From JBHIBD01 sp046758865 (GTDB taxonomy: Bacteria; Planctomycetota; Brocadiia; Brocadiales; Bathyanammoxibiaceae): a stretch of 10,531 bases of DNA. The translations under genes were made by a program, and so were the position numbers. Below are positions 5,358 to 10,531 of the stretch, in pieces. The stretch spans positions 1 through 10,531 of the forward strand of contig JBHIBD010000070.1 in NCBI GenBank assembly GCA_046758865.1, in the 5' to 3' direction. Within the stretch, counting starts at the first letter, position 1; each line of letters begins with the position of its first letter. The notes beneath the pieces were generated by a model. That model saw only the letters and a list, made by a program, of their open reading frames with translations. It had not been told where the DNA came from and did not search any database.

Positions 5358-6947
5358 ATGACTATATCGTTACCAAACAGGGCACTAGCCACTGGTACGA
5401 GGAACAGGACACCTAATGACATTACCCCTACCAGTGGCATGTGTACGGTATGTCTTGATGGCTGTCCTGGCTACTGCGAGATCGGGAAATCTGCATTTAG
5501 GGGTCCTGAAACGATATACCCTGTGCCCTTCGGCAAGATGACCACTGCCGCCCAGAAGGATTATCCTGTGGATTTCCACCACTTTAACCTTACCGGGACA
5601 ATAGCAGGTCCTGCTGACCCAAGGTTTGAGAGGTTTACCAATGTCAACCTGGAGATCAGACTGGGCAGGGATAAGGGCATAAAGATGAGACTGCCCATAT
5701 TGGTAACGGGGCTAGGCTCCACCAATGTTGCAGCAGAACACTTTGAGGGAGTTGGTTCAGGTGCCGCAATGTGTGGGACAGGCGTGGTACTTGGAGAGAA
5801 CGTAGCCGGGATGGATACAGAGTCAAAGTTTGATTCAAATGGCAAGGTTACCCATTGCCCAGAGATGCAGAGAAGGATAAACATCTTCAAAGAATGGCGG
5901 CAGGACGGCTACGGCACTTTCTGCGTCCAGGCCAACCCTGAGGACCTCCGTCTTGGTGTACTGGAGTATGCAATAAATAAGCTGGGGGCCGATGCCGTCG
6001 AGTTAAAATGGGGTCAGGGCGCTAAGTCCATTGGGGGTGAGGTGAAGATTACAAACCTTGAGAAGGCCCAGCTCCTAAAGAAGCGCGGCTATATAGTCAT
6101 ACCAGACCCTGACGACCCGGTGGCCATAGAATCCTTCAAGAAAGGTTCCTTTGAAGGATTTGAGAGACATACCAGGATAGGGACCGTGTCTGACGATATA
6201 AAGAAGGGCACCGAAGATTTCGTTAACACGGTAGAAAGGCTAAGGAGAGCGGGGGCAAAGTACATCTTCCTCAAGACGGGGTCCTATCGCCCCGCAGACC
6301 TGGCAAGGGCCCTGAAGTTCTGTTCTGAGGCGGAGATAGACGTCCTGACCGTGGATGGTTCCGGCGGTGGTACGGGTATGAGCCCATGGCGCATGATGAA
6401 TGAGTGGGGTGTGCCCACGGTGTACCTGGCTTCGCTTCTTTATAGATACTGTGTGAAGCTTACGAAGAAAAAGAAGTACATTCCAGATATAGTCCTTGCT
6501 GGTGGGATTACTATGGAAGACCAGATTTATAAGGCCTTTGCCCTCTTGTCTCCATATATCAAGGCCGTGGGCATGTCCAGGGCGACTATCTGTGCAGCAA
6601 TGGTGGGCAAGACACAGGCCGACCTTATAGCGGCGGGGAAACCTCCCAAGAATTCGGAGCAATATGGCAAGACTGTAGAGGAGGTTTTCTACTATTACTA
6701 TGCTGCCAAGAAGGAATTCGGTGGGAACGGCAAGGCGATACCTGCATCTGGTCTAGGTGTATACTCCTATTACCAGAGACTTGGTACGGGACTCAGGCAG
6801 CTAATGGCAGGCTCGCGACGCTTCTCTCTCGATGAGATTAAGCGTAGCGATATATTTGCCTTGACGCGGGAGGCTGCAGATGTCACAGGCATCCCGTATG
6901 TTATGGACTATGATAAGGAAGAAGCGGAAAAAATTCTGAACGCTTAA
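5358..6947 (+). CDS. FMN-binding glutamate-synthase-like oxidoreductase (GltB central domain family)
   Basis: This 529-aa protein corresponds to the FMN/synthase domain of glutamate synthase large subunits, folded as a TIM barrel. The family signatures are ELKWGQGAKSIGG (from residue 215, like the Q-G-A-K segment of GltB) and DGSGGGTGMSPW (about 333-344, the FMN/substrate loop). It lacks the N-terminal glutaminase domain and the C-terminal GXGXG domain, so it cannot be a complete GltB. An N-terminal motif C-x2-C-x3-C-x3-C (C29, C32, C36, C40, in CTVCLDGCPGYCEIG) could hold an iron-sulfur cluster. The usual annotation is FMN-binding glutamate synthase family protein; the true substrate is unknown and may not be 2-oxoglutarate. 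The start is supported by a strong ribosome-binding site. It stands alone between a hairpin and a strong terminator. Confidence 0.88.
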   Translation: MTISLPNRALATGTRNRTPNDITPTSGMCTVCLDGCPGYCEIGKSAFRGPETIYPVPFGKMTTAAQKDYPVDFHHFNLTGTIAGPADPRFERFTNVNLEIRLGRDKGIKMRLPILVTGLGSTNVAAEHFEGVGSGAAMCGTGVVLGENVAGMDTESKFDSNGKVTHCPEMQRRINIFKEWRQDGYGTFCVQANPEDLRLGVLEYAINKLGADAVELKWGQGAKSIGGEVKITNLEKAQLLKKRGYIVIPDPDDPVAIESFKKGSFEGFERHTRIGTVSDDIKKGTEDFVNTVERLRRAGAKYIFLKTGSYRPADLARALKFCSEAEIDVLTVDGSGGGTGMSPWRMMNEWGVPTVYLASLLYRYCVKLTKKKKYIPDIVLAGGITMEDQIYKAFALLSPYIKAVGMSRATICAAMVGKTQADLIAAGKPPKNSEQYGKTVEEVFYYYYAAKKEFGGNGKAIPASGLGVYSYYQRLGTGLRQLMAGSRRFSLDEIKRSDIFALTREAADVTGIPYVMDYDKEEAEKILNA

Positions 6948-6975
6948 GGACCAGGGCTTCTTCCTTTTCACATAC

Positions 6976-7020
6976 AAGGGATGTGTGCAGGGCTTTATGT
7001 CTTGTGCACATCCCTTCTTT
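6976..7020 (+). terminator. rho-independent terminator after the FMN oxidoreductase gene
   Basis: A 16-pair stem forms between 6976-6991 and 7001-7016 with three G-U pairs and a nine-base loop. It starts with ten perfect pairs (AAGGGATGTG against CACATCCCTT) and is followed by CTTTCTT. It lies about 30 bp after the stop codon. Confidence 0.8.
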
Positions 7021-7058
7021 CTTAAAGACGCAAAGGTATTATTTAGTGCCGTGCAGCT

Positions 7059-7087
7059 TTTACTTCTTTTGCAGAAAAGTGTATAAT
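7059..7087 (+). promoter_or_regulatory. sigma-70-type promoter of the GlcD-type gene
   Basis: A consensus TATAAT lies at 7082-7087 with a weak -35 (TTTACT, 7059-7064) 17 bases before it. Initiation near 7094 would give a leader of about 65 nt before the ATG at 7160. Confidence 0.5.
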
Positions 7088-7159
7088 AGTTTTGTCCAGA
7101 ATAGTAAATTTACAAATAAATCCCATGCTGCTAAAAGGATTCTTCAGGGGCTTTATTAG

Positions 7160-8581
7160 ATGACGAAAGGGACCATATCAAAGTCAAAGCAACGTGCTTT
7201 AGGCCCGGGTGTCCTGGATGAACTTATTCGAGCGGTAGGTAAGGAGCACGTGCACACCAATGTAGAGAAGCTTGTGTGCTATTCCTATGATGCAACCTCC
7301 ACTCGACAGAGGGCCATGCCAGATGTGGTAGTCAAGGCCTCAACCACAGAAGAGGTGTCGGCCGTGGTCAAGGTGGCCGATAAGAACAACATACCAATTT
7401 ACCCGTGTGGGGCGCGTTCGGGGCTTTCCGGTGGCGCTATTCCCCTCCATGGCGGCATAGTGCTGGACACGACGAGGATGAATCACATCCTGGAGATAAA
7501 CACGCAGGATATGATTGCCACGGTGGAGCCAGGTGTGGTGACCAAGCGATTTCAGGATGAGGTGGCAAGGCATAAACTATTCTATCCACCTGACCCGGGT
7601 AGTGCCGAATTTTCCACGCTCGGTGGCAATGTAGCGGAGTGCTCAGGGGGCATGGCGGGCCTCAAGTATGGGGTGACCCGCGACTACGTGCTTTCGCTTG
7701 AGGTAGTTCTGCCTGATGGGAAGGTTGTAAATACGGGTCGGAAGACCTGGAGGACTGTGGCTGGCTATGATATTACCAGGCTTTTTGTCGGCTCAGAAGG
7801 CACCTTGGGGGTCTTTACCAAGATAACGGTCAAGCTTATACCACTTCCAGCCAAGGTGGAAACAGTGCTTGCCTATTTTCCCTCTCCAGGCGATGCTGTG
7901 GACGCTGCCGACGGGATAGTCCTGGGTAAAGGCGTAATCCCTAAAGCCCTTGAATTCGTGGATAATATATGCATTGATTCTGTCAGAGGCTATGGCGGTA
8001 TTGACATACCTGAGGAGGTGAAGGCACTGCTCCTGATAGACGTGGATGGTGACCCCAAGGTAGTGAGGAGAGACCGCCTCCTTGTAGAGGAGGCATGCAA
8101 GAACCACAATGCATTCCAGATAGTCATCGCCGAGGACACGGAAAAACGTGATGCACTCTGGGCGGTGAGGAGAGTCATATCTCCGGCGCTATTCAAGATT
8201 GCCGGGAAAAAACTAAATGAAGACATCTGCGTCCCGAGGAGCAGAATAAAGGAGGTCACGGAAGAGGCCTATTCGTTGGCGAGAGAATACTCTATAGCTA
8301 CGGCATGCTTTGGCCATATAGGCGACGGCAACGTCCACGTAAACTTTCTCTACGGAGAGGGGGATGAACAGCAGGCAAAGGTGGACGAGATGCTGGACCA
8401 CATCTTTGAGAAGGTGATAGCAATGGGCGGCACCATAACTGGTGAGCATGGAATAGGCACGGCAAAGGCAAAACACCTTTCCTGGGAGGTCCCACCCCAG
8501 GCACTGGAGCTTATGAAGTCCCTAAAGAGGCTGATAGACCCCAAGGGCATCATGAATCCCGGAAAGATTTTTGTGTCTTAG
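7160..8581 (+). CDS. glcD: FAD-linked oxidase, glycolate oxidase subunit GlcD / D-lactate dehydrogenase type
   Basis: This 473-aa flavoprotein oxidises a 2-hydroxy acid (glycolate or D-lactate) to the 2-oxo acid and passes electrons on. The PCMH-type FAD domain fills the N-terminal half: PCGARSGLSGGA (82-93), then PPDPGSAEFSTLGGN and GSEGTLGVFT. The C-terminal domain has the metal-site motif GHIGDGNVH (H386, H393) and the segment TGEHGIG (E429, H430), ending in MNPGKIF. Its length is typical of GlcD. No GlcE or GlcF gene is beside it, so glycolate versus D-lactate, and the electron acceptor, stay open. Start: ATG with AGGGG nine bases before. It appears monocistronic, and the converging minus-strand gene ends 28 bp after its stop. 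Confidence 0.9.
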   Translation: MTKGTISKSKQRALGPGVLDELIRAVGKEHVHTNVEKLVCYSYDATSTRQRAMPDVVVKASTTEEVSAVVKVADKNNIPIYPCGARSGLSGGAIPLHGGIVLDTTRMNHILEINTQDMIATVEPGVVTKRFQDEVARHKLFYPPDPGSAEFSTLGGNVAECSGGMAGLKYGVTRDYVLSLEVVLPDGKVVNTGRKTWRTVAGYDITRLFVGSEGTLGVFTKITVKLIPLPAKVETVLAYFPSPGDAVDAADGIVLGKGVIPKALEFVDNICIDSVRGYGGIDIPEEVKALLLIDVDGDPKVVRRDRLLVEEACKNHNAFQIVIAEDTEKRDALWAVRRVISPALFKIAGKKLNEDICVPRSRIKEVTEEAYSLAREYSIATACFGHIGDGNVHVNFLYGEGDEQQAKVDEMLDHIFEKVIAMGGTITGEHGIGTAKAKHLSWEVPPQALELMKSLKRLIDPKGIMNPGKIFVS

Positions 8582-8609
8582 TGACGCACAATGTTCGCAA
8601 CACACATTC

Positions 8610-9356
8610 CTAGAGCTGGACAGGCTCAATCTTGACGATGTCACAGGGTGGGATAGTCTCAGATGTAGCTATTTCACATCCCAAGCCCTTGAAATCCTTA
8701 TTACCTCTCACTATTGTCTCTATGCATGCCTCTATTTCCTCTCTTGACTGCTTTCGCCATTTCTTTTCCTTCGGCCCATAGACCTTACACCAGGGGTTCT
8801 TGCCCTTTATTGCCCGGCGGAGTTCTTTCTTGTCTTCTATTATGGGGGGCAGGGTATCAAATTTGTCCAGGTCGGTATTCACGTGGATTACAACGCATAG
8901 GTTGTCAGGCACCATGTTTCTTAGTTTCTCGTAATTCCTAGTTAGTTCTTCGAACTCTGCTTCTACTGGCTTAGGGATGGCATTTTTTTCTAATTGCTCG
9001 AAAAATAGCTCGTAGAGCCACTGAAGGGCTCCGAGCCTGCGGGCCTTTCTCTTGGCCTGTCGTATGGCGAGATGATAGTTAAAGGTAAGTTGGAGTGGTC
9101 TGGACCTTTCTGGATGTTCCATGAGGACTATCTCTGCAAACCCTGTACTCCTTCTATCCCTTACTTTCTTGGCTAGGGCGAGGACGTCGTGAACGCCTTC
9201 TATGAAGAAGTTCTCTCCTTCAGAGAAGGGTACCAAGCCCACCTTTTGTATCTCGGGAATCAGGTTTGAGGTGGTGCCGTAAAAGATGGTTGTGGGAGAG
9301 GCGTTTTCTCTCCACGTTCTCAGCCAACTGTAATGGGGGCTAAAGGTATCAGGCAT
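8610..9356 (-). CDS. uncharacterised protein, possibly ADP-ribosyltransferase-like fold
   Basis: The 248-aa product has no signal peptide. Residues about 22-60 read TIFYGTTSNLIPEIQKVGLVP followed by an alanine-rich helix after a short strand. This resembles the opening of ART-type domains (Y-H-G-T, a helix, then x-x-x-G-L-x-P), with tyrosine where histidine is usual. The end, SETIPPCDIVKIEPV, resembles the last ART strand and a possible catalytic glutamate. A charged helical stretch (about 95-150) and a lysine-rich stretch (about 178-210) lie between. The family assignment is an inference from pattern only; the protein could be a domain of unknown function. An in-frame TAA just upstream limits the start; the only ribosome-binding-site-like bases (AAAGG) touch the ATG, so translation may be weak or coupled. 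It is the last gene of a two-component row. Confidence 0.6.
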   Translation of the reverse strand: MPDTFSPHYSWLRTWRENASPTTIFYGTTSNLIPEIQKVGLVPFSEGENFFIEGVHDVLALAKKVRDRRSTGFAEIVLMEHPERSRPLQLTFNYHLAIRQAKRKARRLGALQWLYELFFEQLEKNAIPKPVEAEFEELTRNYEKLRNMVPDNLCVVIHVNTDLDKFDTLPPIIEDKKELRRAIKGKNPWCKVYGPKEKKWRKQSREEIEACIETIVRGNKDFKGLGCEIATSETIPPCDIVKIEPVQL

Positions 9357-9379
9357 CCTTTAGTTCGCATTGGAAGTTT

Positions 9380-9751
9380 TTAACCCAACTTCTCCTTTAC
9401 TACCTTAAGTAAAGTTTCCTTGGTGAAGGGTTTCTCAAGGAAGACAAGTTGGGGGTCTATCTCCTTGAGGTTCTTATAGTCCCTGGCAGGAAAACTGCTA
9501 ACAATAATTATTGGTATGTCTGCATACTCGGGTACGCGCTTGAGCTGTAGAAATAGGGCATCACCCATCATGGCCTCGAGCAGTATGTCTAGTATCATCA
9601 GGTCGGGTCTTTGTTTTTCCAATTTATCAAGGGCATCGTTGCCGTCGTAGGCCCTAACGATGTTGTGGCCCGTTTCCTCTAGCATCAGGGCGAAGATGTC
9701 CTGGAACTCCTGGTCATCTTCAACAATCATAATGGTCTTGTTATTTTTCAT
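9380..9751 (-). CDS. single-domain response regulator (CheY-like receiver)
   Basis: The 123-aa protein is one receiver domain with no output domain. It has the acidic pair D12/D13 (MIVEDDQ), phospho-acceptor D55 (LMILDILLE), S85 in the usual Ser/Thr place (IIIVSSFP) and K107 (LEKPF). It follows the sensor kinase gene by 17 bp and precedes the next gene by 23 bp, so the three are probably one transcript. Such stand-alone receivers act by binding a partner protein or as a phosphorelay step. The partner here could be the downstream protein, but that is speculation. Confidence 0.93.
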   Translation of the reverse strand: MKNNKTIMIVEDDQEFQDIFALMLEETGHNIVRAYDGNDALDKLEKQRPDLMILDILLEAMMGDALFLQLKRVPEYADIPIIIVSSFPARDYKNLKEIDPQLVFLEKPFTKETLLKVVKEKLG

Positions 9752-9768
9752 GTTGTCTTTAATTGAGA

Positions 9769-10531
9769 TTACATTGGCACGGTAAAACTAAATGTTGAGC
9801 CCTTTCCTATGCCTTCGCTTTCCGCGCGTATGTTGCCACCATGGGCCTCTATAATGGCCTTGCATATGGCCAGCCCGACGCCTACGCCGTCATAACGGGG
9901 TTTCTCCTGGTAAAACCTCTCAAATAGCTTATTGTACTCTTCTTTGGGGATGCTTATACCAATTCCTGAGTCCATTACGCTTACCTCAACCGCAGAGTCC
10001 TTTTGTGTGGCCGATATGATGATTTCTCCTCTGGGTGTGTACTTTACGGCATTGTCTACCAGATTGTATACTACTCTGGCGAGGTGTTCCTTATCTCCAG
10101 TAATCTGTGGGAGTTTCTGGGGGATATGTGTTTTTATGGTTATGCCTTTTTGCTCGGCAATTATGGCAAATCCTGATAGCACCTTTTGTATCAATTCTTC
10201 CATCTGGAAGCGCTCTTTCTTGTACTTTATTTGCCCGGATTCAATGTTGGATAAATCAAGTACGGCGGTTATGGTCTTTTGAAGCCTCACGATATTATGG
10301 TTTATTATGGAGTAGAGTTTTTCTTCCTTTGCCTTGTCTACCTTGCTCTTGCCCATCTCCTCAGTCCAGAGGTCAAAGGCCATTTTTACCTGGGCCACGG
10401 GGCCCTTGAGCTCGTGGGTCACGTCGCGAATAATACTATCTTTTAGTTTATCCAGGGTACGTAGCTCTACATTTGCCTTTTCTAGCTGTATGTTTTTTTC
10501 TTCCAGTTCTTTATTGATTCGGCTTAGGGTT
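9769..10531 (-). CDS. sensor histidine kinase, C-terminal part (5' end outside the window)
   Basis: The reading frame stays open to the window edge, so the first visible residue is internal; about 253 aa are seen. Order: a charged coiled coil (INKELEEKNIQLEKANVELR), the HisKA H-box DVTHELKGPVAQ with phospho-acceptor histidine at visible residue 39, then HATPase with N-box VYNLVDNAVKYTP, G1 box DSGIGIS, F box FERFYQ, and G2 box GVGVGLAICKAIIEAHGGNI. The protein ends in STFSFTVPM, as in many HK families. The GTG at 10422 is inside the H-box and is not the real start. Sensor domains lie upstream of the coiled coil and cannot be seen. Its cognate receiver is probably the next gene. Confidence 0.93.
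   Translation of the reverse strand, partial: TLSRINKELEEKNIQLEKANVELRTLDKLKDSIIRDVTHELKGPVAQVKMAFDLWTEEMGKSKVDKAKEEKLYSIINHNIVRLQKTITAVLDLSNIESGQIKYKKERFQMEELIQKVLSGFAIIAEQKGITIKTHIPQKLPQITGDKEHLARVVYNLVDNAVKYTPRGEIIISATQKDSAVEVSVMDSGIGISIPKEEYNKLFERFYQEKPRYDGVGVGLAICKAIIEAHGGNIRAESEGIGKGSTFSFTVPM

Noticed and set aside
8213..8553. Several minus-strand open frames under the GlcD-type gene
   Set aside because: They overlap well-supported GlcD coding sequence with family motifs and have low-complexity or unrecognisable translations.

Overview
The window looks like chromosomal DNA of a Gram-negative bacterium of roughly middling GC content (judged by eye). It carries a lipoprotein, NtrB/NtrC-type two-component regulation, a good sigma-54 promoter sequence, and a tRNA with an encoded CCA end. 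Proteins of these types occur in several poorly cultured lineages, such as Nitrospirota-like or anammox-type Planctomycetota. That taxonomic guess is an inference with low confidence, because nothing in the window is a phylogenetic marker. There is no CRISPR array, transposase, integrase or phage gene.

Layout. Positions 1-49 are the 3' part of tRNA-Asp(GTC). It is followed by a small lipoprotein gene (152-691) ending in a hairpin terminator (752-778). A gene-free stretch of about 300 bp then carries two abutting perfect inverted repeats (792-834) and a sigma-70-type promoter (941-970). That promoter serves an operon of a soluble PAS histidine kinase (994-2091) and, with overlapping stop and start codons, an NtrC-family sigma-54 activator (2088-3446). 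Directly downstream are two copies of a 10-bp AT-rich element 41 bp apart, then a -24/-12 promoter (3594-3610). These precede two tandem paralogous genes (3636-4325 and 4404-5096) for heme-oxygenase-like diiron proteins related to CADD/PqqC/TenA. A hairpin follows the pair. Next come a long leader and an FMN-binding glutamate-synthase-like oxidoreductase with an N-terminal four-cysteine motif (5358-6947), a strong terminator (6976-7020), a sigma-70-type promoter, and a GlcD-type FAD-linked oxidase (7160-8581).

The right end is read from the minus strand. A sensor kinase whose N-terminus lies beyond the window (9769-10531), a single-domain response regulator (9380-9751) and a protein that may have an ADP-ribosyltransferase-like fold (8610-9356) form a tight row. 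It converges on the GlcD-type gene with only 28 bp between.

The most interesting unit is 994-5096. A cytoplasmic sensor kinase and its sigma-54 activator sit next to what looks like their target: two six-ligand (E, H, E, H-x3-D-x2-H) diiron proteins behind a sigma-54 promoter with candidate upstream activator sites. Both paralogs keep the metal ligands of Chlamydia CADD. They lack the CADD tyrosine and lysine tied to p-aminobenzoate formation, and both end in a vicinal cysteine pair. This suggests a regulated two-subunit oxygenase of unknown substrate.
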